Below, in pieces: positions 10,611 through 21,918 of a stretch of 64,000 nucleotides of DNA. Each line of letters opens with the position of its first letter. Positions within the stretch are counted from its first letter, which is position 1. The position numbers were made by a program, and so were the translations under genes. The DNA lies in the NCBI GenBank assembly GCA_022575985.1, contig JAKSXM010000014.1, positions 16,988,001 through 17,052,000 of the forward strand, given 5' to 3'. The DNA is from Anagrus nilaparvatae (Eukaryota > Arthropoda > Insecta > Hymenoptera > Mymaridae). The notes beneath the pieces were generated by a model. The model was not told the origin of the DNA and searched no databases. It saw only the letters and a list, made by a program, of their open reading frames with translations.

Positions 10611-12992
10611 TGTAATGAAAATTATTATTAATTGCAACAAATAGTCACTTTTTATTTTAAAAAATTTTCATAAAATATATTGAAATAAGAGAAATTTTTC
10701 ATTGTATCTGAATCCAATGAAAAAAGTAATAAAAAAAATTTTACAGGAAATTATTTATTTTTTTATTTGATGTTTTGAATAAAAATAAAATTTCTACAAA
10801 ATATTCATTTTGCATATGTAATTTTATTTTTTAATTTATCAAATGTTTGTATAAAAATATTATTTTTCATTAAATTGAAATTGCTTTAAAAAATAAAAAT
10901 AATATTAACGTTAATAAACAAAATGAAATTTTAAAAATCACATAAAAAAATAAAATATAAATGATAATAAAAAAAAAAGTATATCGTCGAAAAAAAGAAA
11001 ATATCATAATATTTACGTAAACGTCAATCAAATATATTGATAAAAAAAGAAAAAATTGATATAAAAAGTATAAAAATTTTACTCCAAATACTTGTCACTT
11101 TCGAGTAAATAAAGTTCAACATTGAAGAATATGTAGTTTCCATAGAAAATTTTTTTTTTCTTATCATTATTATTGTATATCTCATTTGTAAACCTTACAC
11201 ATACAAAAAGTATAAGAATGAATGTGGTTAACAAGTAGGCATCATATTTTTATAAAAGAATCTAAAGAATTTTCCTGCTTAAAGATAATTTATGAAGAGA
11301 GAGAGAGAGAGACTTGAAGAGTTATCCTCGTTCTCTTTCATTGTGTTTATTACTGCAATATAGCTGAAAATTTTCTTAGCGTATGATGTATGTACGTAAA
11401 ATGAAGCAAAATGTTTACTGAAGGTGCGACTGGAATTTCCTCTCGGGTAGTTGACATTCGTCATTAAATAAACTAACGAGTAACCTTTATCATCATCATC
11501 ACATTGTAAAGAACTTTTATTTATATTTTTTTTTTATATACATACTTCAAAAAAAATATTTTATACAAAGCAGAAATTTTTTAAATTTAAAGAAAATAGA
11601 GGCATCGTGGTTTACTTTTCAGATTTTTATTAATAACCTAAGATAAAAGATATTTTGCATTGTCATTTTTTCACGAAAAATTGCCAATGGGTGGCATTTT
11701 TTTTAACCTATCCGATAAAAAAAATTTTTTATTTCAAAATTTAATTTAATTTTATCCTATAAGGTCCATTATAACCCAAAAGGACCAGTATGACGCAAAA
11801 GTATTGGCCCAAAAGAACCAGTCTGGCCCAAAAGTACCAATTGGCCCAAAAGTGTCATTCGAAAGCGGTGGCAGCGTTTATTACTTTATAATATAAAAAG
11901 ATATTGAGCTAAGAAATAAACTATAAGTCAGGTAAGTTGATACTAAGGAAAATTTACTCAGAATAATGAAACCTACAGCATATCAAAAAATTCAGCGAAT
12001 TTGACTGAAACTCCATTTCTTATCCATTTCAGTGCAAAATATCTTATTGAGACAAAAACAAAAATTTAAATAAATAAATAACAATAAACTAGTTTACCAG
12101 TCCCAAAAACGTATAAATCTGATAAAGTTTAATAATTTAAGAATTGTAAATAATTTCCATGGAAATGTAGAAGAGTTTGATTTCTCGAAAGTTCACCTTA
12201 TAACTAATATGGGCTCTTCTATTATGAAAATTTGTTAAATTAACTTTTTTCAAGCAAATCAGGTATCTTTAGGGCAAAGCAATTTTGTTAATGAATAAAA
12301 CTAATATTAATGTTTCTAAAAATAATATTTTTTAAAATGTAAATAATTAAAATTGTATTAATAACAAAACTGGAGAGTAGAAATTTCGTAACATGTATGT
12401 AACAAGAAGATATAGACGTCCCTAAGGGCAATAACCAAGCATTGATTCGTAATCAGTGCTCATGCATACTGCGGCTTTTTGTTTCTATGTGTATACACAA
12501 ACGATAATGTGTATGGACTCAAATTATTATATGCTGTATAACCTATCATCACATTTATAGTTGGATATACGAGGCCTTTTATATAAACTCGGTTGTTTAA
12601 AAAATTTTAATTACAGTTCTTCAACCACTATAGTTGTTGCTTCATAATTAAACTCAAAAAACTTTTTATAAAAATAAGAAACTTTGATTCATTGAAATAT
12701 TGATTCATTGTCGATCTTGTTCAAATAACAATTTTTTAAAATTGAGAAAAATTAAAATCGCTTTTTCAATTTTCTTGAAAAAAGTATGCATATTTGCTAA
12801 AATAATTTATGGTGTAGTTTTTTAATATTACCACTAAATCACAAAAAATACTGCAAAAAAAAATAATTATAAGTTTTGAATTTTTATAGTGAAACAATTA
12901 TAAGAATAGTTCTTTAAAACTATTGAATATTTTCAAATGGGGCCAAATTTCTTTTAATCAGTATCTGAGAAATTTACCAAAAATCGAAATTC
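10611..12992. other. A+T-rich spacer with a minisatellite
   Basis: No gene supported. There is a small (AG)n run near 11297, the minisatellite at 11772-11853, and a more balanced unique stretch at about 12400-12580 without a recognisable feature. Confidence 0.5.
11772..11853 (+). repeat. Short minisatellite, ~18-bp unit
   Basis: The word GGCCCAAAAG or a close variant occurs five times, at about 11774, 11793, 11807, 11825 and 11843. Intervening bases include ACCAGT or ACCAAT. Confidence 0.6.
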
Positions 12993-13143
12993 ACAATGTA
13001 AAATTTCTTTGCTTACTATCGTGAAAGTAAATTTACTATATTGATAGTAAAAACTTCTATAAATTTCTAAGAAAATGTTATTATCGTAAGAGTAAATTTT
13101 CTATCATAATAGTAAATATCTTGACAGGAATTTTTACGTTGCA
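12993..13143. mobile_element. Candidate short MITE
   Basis: Left end CACAATGTAAAATTTCTTTG and right end, read in reverse complement, GCAACGTAAAAATTCCTGTC align with several mismatches, then both continue into TTACTAT. Inside, two halves share words like AGTAAATTT. No clear target duplication. Confidence 0.4.
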
Positions 13144-13345
13144 GTAAATATATGTCTCAATCTCATTATTGAGAATCAATGGAGATTTAAAGCTGCTTTT
13201 ATTCAACTTTTTTTCGCTTTCTGATTGGCCTAATTAAATCAAGTATTTTTCAAAAATCCAATGCATTAATTACTTATGTATAAAATAAAAATAAACTAAT
13301 AAGAAAATATTTATTCTTGTCAGCGGCCAGAAAGCACGTATTTCG

Positions 13346-13390
13346 GAGGGTAATTTACCTGCGATTTGGGCCATTCTTTACTTTTCTAAG
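13346..13390. repeat. AGATCGCAG hairpin family, partial copy
   Basis: Holds the right arm of a repeat also seen at 13826-13896, 25590-25672 and 50553-50640: AATTTACCTGCGATTTGGGC followed by CATTCTTTAC. The left arm is not recognisable here. Confidence 0.55.
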
Positions 13391-13825
13391 AAAAAAAAGT
13401 TAAAATTTAAATTTGTTTAAATGAAAATATAAAAATATAAAAATGTAAAAATATACATTAAAAATGTTATAAAGAGTTCGTCCCATTGATTCGTAAAAAA
13501 AAAATATATGAGTAGCTAAACGAAATAAAACTAAGATTTAAGAAGTCGTGAAAAAAGAAAATTAAATAACGACAAAAATTTTAAACCATTAATTCATAGT
13601 GTAGATTTTATTTTGGTATATTATAAGGGCGGAGGGAGCGCAGGGATAAATTAATTGAATGATTATTTTTAAATTATTTTGACTCAAATTCAAACATCGA
13701 ATCTATATATGTACTTATACTATAATTAATAATGTCCTAAGAATTGGTTTGTATTGATACAAACGAATTTCCAGGATTAAAATATAACTTAGAATTAAAA
13801 AAAATTATGTTTTGCCCTCGGTCGT

Positions 13826-13896
13826 AAAAAAAGAATGCCTCAGATCGCAGTTTGACATCCTCATTTTGCCTCAATATGGGGCATTCTTTACTTTTA
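13826..13896. repeat. AGATCGCAG hairpin family copy
   Basis: AAAGAATGCCTCAGATCGCA on the left and TGGGGCATTCTTTACTTTT on the right form the ends of an imperfect hairpin. The 69-residue frame at 13812-14021 is a reading through it. Confidence 0.6.
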
Positions 13897-14804
13897 CTAT
13901 TATTTTTTCAAATGACTTGATACATAAAGAAAAAATTAAAGAATTTTTTTTTTTAATTTTTGTTACATCAGGTCATTGTCAATCTTTTAAGGCCAAAAAA
14001 AAAAGCAGATTCTTTTTTTAGTGTGCATACAAGATTTTCAAAATTTTCAAAAACTCTAGTATGTTGGGTATCATAAATTACACCTTTGAAAACTATTATT
14101 TTAAAAAGGGTAACTTAATATTTTATAAAGAAATTTAACTATTTTTGGAAAATTTTCTATTTTTATATTATTTAAACAAATTATCCAACCCTCTTTTTTA
14201 AGGTGCCTGAAAGGAAAAATGCAGAGTTCAAAAAAAAGGAAATTAAATTTAAAAAGATAAGTATTGTATTTTATTTTTTCAAGAAATAAACTAAACTTTT
14301 TTTGTTTAAATATATTTTATAAGATATATTCTTGTATTATTTTTATTTCTTTTTAATTTTTACAAAAATAACTTTTGAAGCAATTGAATTGACGTGAAAA
14401 GCTCCGTATGTATTTGAATTTCTCTTTGAGTAAAATATATATTGATAATTTTGTTGTCGTCTTCACACAAGAATGTCAACAGCTGTAATTATCTCATACC
14501 TATACATAAATATAATGCATATTTTAATATGCAATAGTAAGGGTAGTTAGCATAAAAAGAAAATTTTTTCTTTTTCTTTTTATTAAAATGCATCAATTAG
14601 TATAAAAATATATTTAAAAAAGTAAAAAAAATCAAAGCTTTTTTCTTTTTTATATAAGCTAGTTTTTTTTTTAGGTGCTGTCAAACATTTTTTATCACCG
14701 GTACCATCAGCTTTTACCGACGAAGATACGTGAACTTTACAAATATTAATGCATAAAAAAATTATAAAAATTAATTTAAAAAATTTTTTATTTACTTTAT
14801 TCCC
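13897..14804. other. A+T-rich spacer
   Basis: Long A and T runs, no gene seen. A short balanced stretch near 14680-14740 has no recognisable feature. Confidence 0.5.
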
Positions 14805-14805
14805 A

Positions 14806-16008
14806 CGTAAAAATTTTATGCTATAATGTGGCTATTTCCGCCCTCTCGGAATGACCACAATTATTATTTAATATTTCAAATAAAATTATATAAGTTGCTA
14901 AGCAAAAAGGAGTCATATAAACACGCGCGCGCGATAATATATGTATATTGAAACGGTAGCACATGATTGACTTTTATTCTTTGGATCGCGGGAATTTAAC
15001 TATAATGCTGAAGAGGGGGAGGTGAAAGGGGTATAACCTGTAATAAAAATTCACTAATTTATCTTTTCAAAATTATATACAAAAATCTACTTTATTCAAA
15101 ATCTTATTCATTAATATTTTACACTTAATAATCTAAATTTAATCTATTTCACTGTCCATATAATTTTTAACCGCTAATTCATCACTTTCAATAATTATAA
15201 TAAATGTCACTTTTCACTAATTCAATTCTTTGCGATACACACATGACCATTTTAATTATTTTCTTTACCTTTGTCTCTGCTAATTATCTTGTTAATCTTT
15301 TCTTAACCAAAACTTTTCTGTTACTTATTAAATAAACTTGCTTCCATTTTTATAAGACTTCTTCCATAAATATCATTCCTTTAACAATAAAAATCCCATA
15401 ATAAAGATGTCCGCTAATAGAATATTATAATCAATATTCGATTAAACAGTTAGTATAACTTGCAATTAATTATTAATCCTTATCGCGGCAATATTATTTA
15501 TTATCAAAAATCATTAATTTATCAATCTTTAATTACTGAAACAAACTTTTTCAACACTTATCAATTAATTTAATAATCAACATTATTCTTTTTATAACAA
15601 TGTGCTTTTTCTAGTATCGAGGTCCGCACAACAATGCTCTCCTTAGCCGGCCTTTCTTCTCTTCTCTCGTCGCCTTTGCGGTCACTCTGTATTTTTCGTG
15701 TGTCGTGCGTGTGTGCCGCTATTACTTGTTACACAAATCAATCATTTCTTATACAAACTATCGCGCATCAATAATCTTCCGCGCACTTATGAAATTTAGC
15801 ATTTCCGGGTCTTATAGCAACGCTATAATGCTTACCGAAAGCTTAATTTTGGGTAAGCTCATTGCCGTAAGCACCTAAAAAAGTTTATTAATTTAACCAA
15901 TTTTTCGAAAAATAGGTTGAATTATTAAGTTTTTTAGGTTAATTAAGCTTACTGCAGTAAGCTTACCCAAAATTCAGCTTACGGTAAGCTTAATCTTTTT
16001 ACGTGGGA
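14806..16008. mobile_element. CCCACGTAAAAA-ended element
   Basis: TCCCACGTAAAAA at about 14801-14815 and its reverse complement at about 15996-16009 form short terminal inverted repeats 1.2 kb apart. Near the right end a strong foldback (15827-15994) pairs arms rich in AAGCTTAC and GGGTAAGC words. The interior includes a CG-repeat (about 14923-14934) and a T/C-rich stretch (about 15600-15720), with no open frame. No clear target duplication, so the link between the two ends is an inference from the shared 13-mer. Confidence 0.45.
15827..15994. repeat. Foldback with repeated AAGCTTAC words
   Basis: Left arm about 15827-15905, right arm about 15913-15994. Both arms carry GCTTACCG, AATTTTGGGTAAGC, GTAAGC and CCTAAAAAA in mirrored order. 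The right arm runs into the CCCACG terminal repeat; the left arm lacks it. Confidence 0.7.
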
Positions 16009-16314
16009 TTAGTTCTTTTCTTTTACCCCAAAAAATTTTTCCATTACCTCTTCCCGTTTTTTCAAAAACTAATTTTTCGATTTTGCTTAAAAACCGAGCG
16101 CGCCAAGTAGAAACTTACCTTAAAGGATTTTTTAATTTTTTTTTTTTTAAATGATACCGCAAAGAAGTTAAAATTTTTGGTAGTAAATTATACTCTTCAA
16201 AATTAAAGTTTCCAAATCAATTTTTAATATTACTAAATCTTGCTTTTAAGTTTAATTTACTCATAGTATAAAAATTTTGCTTCCTTGGTAAGAAGTTAAA
16301 AGTATTAAACATGA

Positions 16315-16935
16315 TAAGGTTAACTGCAGTCTTCTTTTACCAATTGGCCTTATGCCTATTATTAAGGACTTATTCCTACTACTGTTAAGCTACTATATGT
16401 TGTGATGTTGAATCGTAAATTAAGCTATCATAGTTTATTTTGCTTCTAATTAAAGATGCGAAGTTATCTGCTCCCGAATTATTGTGTGCAAGCAACTTTA
16501 TTTGATTCATTCTCTGATTTTCATTCATATTCTTTCTTTAGGTTTTGGGTGAGCGGTTTCTAGGTTGTTAGTTTGTAAAAAATGAGAACAAGAATTTTAT
16601 ATTTGCGTATTTTTTATTTTGATGTTTGTTTCAGAATATTTTCTCCTTTTAAATTCAATCGCCTTGGTTTTCAAGAAAATTTTTCCAAAAATAATTTACA
16701 GGTGTCTGTAATGACTGAGTACTTGGGTTAATCTTTTCTACATAAATTGTTAGGTCGCCAACAAATATCGTACAGTTTACTGGTTTCTTAACACACTTCA
16801 TCGCCTCGTTCAAGGAAATAATGGCTAGTCTTACGTTTATAGGTGAGCCTTGAGGAATTTCATTTTTAACTTTATAATTACTAGAAAGATGGCCATTTAC
16901 TCTAACATTGATTGTTCTTTTAATTTTTTTTATTT
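16315..16935 (-). pseudogene. Jockey-like LINE reverse-transcriptase relic
   Basis: Translated on the minus strand with frame changes, this stretch keeps the order of a non-LTR reverse transcriptase. It reads RTINVRVNG, then NEIPQGSP (16841-16863), then CTIFVGDLTIYV, where the catalytic A-D-D triad is degraded to V-G-D (about 16751-16766). Further down it reads NNSGADNFASLIRSK with INYDSLIYDSTSQHI (16385-16485), then a G-I-R-x-x-I-G segment. In Jockey-clade elements these correspond to the VPQGS motif, the YADD box, and the WGAD...LIRSKLDYG region before the C-terminus. Several stops and at least one frameshift make it dead. It has no long open frame, so it is easy to miss. Confidence 0.75.
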
Positions 16936-17740
16936 CTTATATTTTTAGGAAATAATTTTTTTTTTGTAATTTTATTTTTTCGCCATAGAAAAATCAACTA
17001 AGTAATATTTACAAAAAAAAAGGAGACAATATACGTTTAATCCGAGCTATTCTTTATTTTTATGGCTGTAACTCGTAATATTCTATTTGAATATTATTAT
17101 TTTCGAAAATAAAATTTTCAGTATACATTATCATTATTATTATTACAAATATTTCCAATTTTATATTATAAAAAGTTGTACAATGACTGCAAATAAAAAT
17201 GTAGTTTATTTTCTGAGTAACAAGATGTCAACAACAGAACTTGAAAATATTCACTTCAATTTTTTTTTTTTTATAATTTGAAATGTTGTATATTACAATA
17301 ATTTTTGCACATTTTTATTTACTTATTTTTTTTGTACGTGAATGGTTTAAAGTTATAAAAGTTTGGCAAATTGTAATTTTAAGATATTTTCTTTAACTGA
17401 TCAGAGTTAAAATAAATCGATCAAAATTTTATTTTTTTATTTTGATCATGTTATAAGATATTTAATTTATTAAAAAATCATGAAATATGTTGATTTCTGT
17501 AAAAATTGTAAAATAAAAGTTAATCAATAGAGCATTCCAGGGTATATACGTAAAATCGGCCCCGGCCTAAATTTTAGATTTTTATGAAAAAATTGATTAT
17601 TTACATCAAAACTATAATTTAACCAGATCTAGACACAGATTTTGAGATAACTATTTCCAATAAATTAATTAGCCCTAAGTCAAAAAGTGAATATATTTTC
17701 AATGTTTTGTTTTTAATAAAGTGCACATATTGTAAATATT
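16936..17740. other. A+T-rich spacer
   Basis: No gene. The short frames at 17087-17281 and on the minus strand at 17619-17804 are compositional; the latter overlaps satellite sequence. Confidence 0.5.
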
Positions 17741-18100
17741 TTTTACTTGGGTCAGATTCGAGATATAAAGTAAAAACGGTATCTCTAGATATTAGCACCT
17801 TCATAGAAAAAAATTAGCTACTACGTCCAAAAAGAAAAAAAATTATGGTGTTTTTATTATTTTTTTATGTAAAAATTTTGTAAATAATTTTAAAAAAATA
17901 AGTATTAGATCCAAGAAATCGAGCAAAAACGATGTTTCTTAATTCATAGAAAATAATTAGGTGCTACGTTCAATAAGAAAAAAACAATGGCGTTCTTTTA
18001 TTTTTTGACAGCAAACAAATTAAAACAACATTTCTAACAATTTGAGTATCAGATACGAAAAATTAAGTTATATTTAATTAATTTAAGATAATTTCGCAGA
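17741..18100 (+). repeat. Degenerate copies of the 156-bp satellite
   Basis: Two or more decayed monomers of the satellite found as an array at 60271-61930. Shared words include CTAGATATTAG, TCATAGAAAA, TACTACGTCCAAAAAG and GAGCAAAAACGAT. Equivalent points near 17801 and 17944 are 143 bp apart, slightly shorter than the main array period. Confidence 0.7.
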
Positions 18101-18179
18101 AAAAACGTATAAAAAAGTATCATCTCCAAATTAAAAAAATGCAGTTTGAGATTTATGAAAAAAAATACTTGGTATAAAA

Positions 18180-18240
18180 ACCTTCCCAGCATCCACGGGT
18201 TTCAAAACGTGCTTAAATTCTCTATATCTATATATATTTA
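18180..18240 (+). repeat. AAACGTGCTT repeat fragment
   Basis: Contains TTTCAAAACGTGCTTAAAT, matching the dispersed repeat at 25106-25197 and 61606-61690. It lies between satellite monomers and the LINE fragment that follows. Confidence 0.45.
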
Positions 18241-19450
18241 TGCAAAAAGATTAGTTTTTGCCGATGATCTACAAATATTCCTGCAAATTCCCAAGAAAGA
18301 TTACAACCTCGGTATCTCATTGTTACAAAGTGACCTAAGAGGCATTGAAACTTGGTCATCTCAAAATAACTTATACCTTAACAAAGAGAAAACAAATTTT
18401 ATTATTTTTGGTGATAAATCTTTTGATCTCAAAAATGCCTCCTTCTACTTTAGTGGTACACATATCCCTTTATCCAAATCAGTAAAAAATCTTGGCCTTC
18501 TTCTTGACCACGATATGAGTCGGAACTCCCAAATAAATCATATGTTTAAATCAATCAATTAAGTGCTCTATAGGCTAAGATACTTTGAAAATTTCATCAC
18601 CCCTTTACTCCGTAAACGATTAGTAAGTTCTCTGAGTTTTCCTCTCTTTGACTATGGTGTTTTCCCCATGGGAAAACTCCTAGGCTATCAGTATGATAGA
18701 CTGCAAAAGCTTCAAAATGCCACAGTCAGATATGTGTCTGATATCAGATTCCCTAACAGGACCTCCCCTGCTAGACTCAAACTAGGGTGGCTAAATGTAA
18801 GACTTCGTCAAAAATACTTTTGTGCAGTCTATATATATAACACATTAAGCAACAATCTCCCCTCCTATTTAAAATATAAAATTACGCCCCCATATTCGCC
18901 CACACCTCAAAGTCCCTACTTCTAAATGTTCCGAATTAAACAATTCCTCTTTAGTTTACATGCTAGACTTCTGGAACACTCTCCCTGAATATATTCGCCT
19001 TGCTCCTACCATAGAGTCATTCAAACACAATATCTATCAATATCTCCTGCAACAAGACTCTATCTCCTCTCTCTCATAAAAATTTTCGCAAATACCCCTT
19101 TATAAATTGCCCTTTCCCCTTACAGATTACTTCCTATCTTCCCCCTTTCCATTCTTCTCCCGTTTTCCAAATTTTTCCCTAATATATGCTAAGTGTTAAA
19201 GTTTGTAATGTTAAAATTTATAATTTAAAATTTATAATTTATATTTTATAATCTAAAAATCAAATATGTAAAATTTTTATTTTTCTTTTTTTCCAATATT
19301 AACAAGGATTTATACTTTTACTTTAATTTCATATTTTAAAACATTTGTAAATTAGCGTGCTCGCGCAATATTATCTGTTTACATTTTACTCTGTATCTTT
19401 AATTTTGTACAATTCTGTATAAATAAAAACACCAATCAATCAATCTATCT
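18240..19450 (+). pseudogene. 5'-truncated LINE, RT 3' half
   Basis: Starts just before the catalytic box, read as V-F-A-D-D-L-Q-I-F, and continues through LNKEKTNFIIFG and the C-terminal RT thumb region (LRKRLVSSLSFPLFDYGVF, then RTSPARLKLGWL). A TAA at about 18560 interrupts the frame. After 18925 the frame shifts, and the usual LINE C-terminus DFWNTLPEYIRLAPTIESFK follows, ending at a TAA at 19077-19079. A 3' UTR runs to a tail of CAAT-type repeats near 19430-19450. The RT and endonuclease domains upstream are missing, as expected for target-primed truncation. FADDLQIFLQIP closely matches the YADDLQIYVQIP of the LINE at 40117, so the two belong to one lineage. Confidence 0.9.
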
Positions 19451-20453
19451 TTTTTAATTTTGCATATTCTCTTACATATAGATTGACAAAAATTAAAAGG
19501 TTTCGGCATGTAAGTTTTCACTTATATGATAATCAAGAGTCTCATAAAGACTCAAAAAATGATATATTTTTTTTTCACTAAACATGAAAAATTTTTGCTT
19601 TCTATATATTTATAAAATAATTAAAAATGCATATAAATTTATTACTAAGAATGATTTGAACTGAGAAAAAAAAATTAAAAACGTGATTATTAGCCTTTCA
19701 ACTCAAAAAAAAACTATATAGTAAGCAAAATTTTTTATGTACTTTACTTGATCGTGAATTCATAAGGTCTAAGAGCACTAGAGAAGCATACCATGAAGGA
19801 GAGCTTTCAATTTTGTTATTTTCAAAGCCCTGCCGATTTTAAGGTCCATTTTTCTCTGGATTTCTTCATGTAGTATAATGGATATTATAACAAAGTGTTA
19901 ATGACTGTAAAAATTCTTAGAACGTAACATAATGCCCATGTATTACAATAAAAATTATAATTTTAAGTAATTTAAATTTACTTTGATACATGAACGTAAA
20001 TAAATTTGTGTGCATGTGTGCATCAGTTTTTATACTAACATAAAAACATTAGACATTATATAAAATTTTTATTCGATGCTTGTATACGTTTTTTATTTTA
20101 TTTTTAAAACAATCTCTCTTTGAAAATTCAAAAGCTGTAAATATAAAAATTACAATTTTCTGTGTGTATGTATACATTATTTTTATTTTACACTACTACT
20201 AGAAAAATTTTTTTTACAAAGAATTTTATTTATTATTTTTATTGACACGATTTTTCAAGTGTGCTTACAAGAAATCCAATATGTAAACATAAATGTCTAC
20301 ATGGGTCAAAATCTAAAGCTTATAAATTTTTAATTTTTTTGAGCTTTTTAAAGGTTGCTAAGGAGTTGAGCTGCAGAGTAAAAAAAATTGATACATTTTA
20401 AGAAAAAATTTAATTTATTATTTCTATTTATCATTCCCATTTTTCGAATAATA
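19451..20453. other. A+T-rich spacer
   Basis: No gene or repeat recognised. Confidence 0.5.
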
Positions 20454-20556
20454 GAATACTCATTAATGATGGATTATATAGCGACGGATACTTTAAATAT
20501 TGTACGTGGAAGCTTCGAATATCTGTCGTTATATAATCCATCATTAATGAGCATTC
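20454..20556. repeat. Hairpin with 32-bp wobble-tolerant stem
   Basis: Bases 20459-20490 pair with 20520-20551 around a 29-nt loop. The only two departures would be G-U pairs in RNA read from the plus strand. The pairing extends by four more bases after one mismatch. The 64-residue frame over this stretch is a shadow. It is a candidate hairpin RNA or a very small MITE. Confidence 0.75.
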
Positions 20557-21433
20557 AGTTAACTTATTATGTTTTAAACTAAATCTTCAAAATCTAATGT
20601 AAAACATTAAATAATGACATTTATAATGAACATTTTGACCAAAATTCATATTTTTTATGAACTAAAAATGAAAAACTAATCTTTCTCCCTGACAGGTGTA
20701 CCATCATTTCCTGCTAGTTTAAATTCTATAGAAATCAAAAAGCGTGAGCATTAAATCAGTGATGGATACCAAAAGGACCTTTTTTATATCTAAGCTAATT
20801 AAAATCTGTCAATTTTCTTTCAGTTATAAATAAAATTTTTAAAAAACTACTCTCAAAGAAAGAAAATTTTTTATTTGACGATCAAAACTAGCTCAAGTAT
20901 CATAAAATTAAGATTTCTAAAAGAATTTTTCCTAAATGAATCTGATATTCTATTAAAAAAGACTGCTTTTGAACTTAAAAAATACCTAACTTGCTTAGTT
21001 TTCCTAATAAGAAAAAATATTTTTTTAAATTGATGATTTTTCCCAAGTTTTCAAAATCCCTCACATCAAACATTATTCAATTATAAGAAGTATTTTATTT
21101 TCTTGCCCCAGAAAATAAAAATCGTTTACAATTCTTGAGCAGAATAAATGAATAACCGTAGCTTGTCACCGCAGATGGTAATTTACATGCACTTTATGGT
21201 TGATTCTTTGTTTTCCTGACCACGAGTTGTAATAACCTAATTAGCATTAAATGCAGTTTAATTGAAAACTAAATATAGGTCAACTATAATTAGTACCACG
21301 ATTGTTTGTGCAACCCATTACAGTATAGGCAAGAAATTTTTTGTATTTGGAGAAATAAACATATTTCCCGAAAAATTAAGAATTTTGGGAAAACTTGAAA
21401 ATTATCATAGGAAATAAATTATTGCCCAAAACA
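20557..21433. other. A+T-rich spacer
   Basis: No gene or repeat recognised. Confidence 0.5.
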
Positions 21434-21477
21434 TATATATATTTTCCCTTTGATAAAATATGACCCTTGCATAACTA
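21434..21477 (+). repeat. 44-bp direct repeat, left flank of MITE
   Basis: 41 of 44 bases match 21875-21918. It abuts the left end of the CACTG element exactly and ends CTTGCATAACTA. Confidence 0.85.
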
Positions 21478-21874
21478 CACTGTAAAAAGTAACTTTCTTA
21501 GATTTACAAAAAAAATAGAATTTATTCAAAAAATTAGCGAATTTTAATAAATTTTGTAAATATTCTATAAAAATCGTAAATTTACAAAATTTATAGTATA
21601 TTATCGAAAAATTCGAAAATTTTCCATTTTTTTTGTGATTTTACGAAAAAAGTTGTAAATTCACAACTATTTTTTGTAAATTTTCGAAAAAAAATTGTAA
21701 ATTATCGATTTTTCTTGCGAATTCACAAAAAAAAATCGAGAATACCTGAATTTTTTGTTAATATACTAATTTTAGTAAATATACCATTTTTTTCGAATAT
21801 TTACAAATTAATTTCTAATTTTTCGAAAATGTTCTAATTTTTTTGTTAATGTAAGAAAGTTACTTTTTACAGTG
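21478..21874. mobile_element. CACTG-family MITE, copy 2
   Basis: Perfect CACTGTAAAAAGTAACTTTC ends in inverted orientation, with TA on both sides. Interior resembles copies 1 and 3. It sits exactly between two 44-bp direct repeats. Confidence 0.9.
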
Positions 21875-21918
21875 TATATATTTTTTGCCTTTGATAAAAT
21901 ATGAGCCTTGCATAACTA
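21875..21918 (+). repeat. 44-bp direct repeat, right flank of MITE
   Basis: Partner of 21434-21477, with three mismatches; begins immediately after the MITE. Confidence 0.85.

Noticed and set aside
10341..10640. 99-residue minus-strand frame
   Set aside because: It reads through a palindromic repeat; the repeat explains it.
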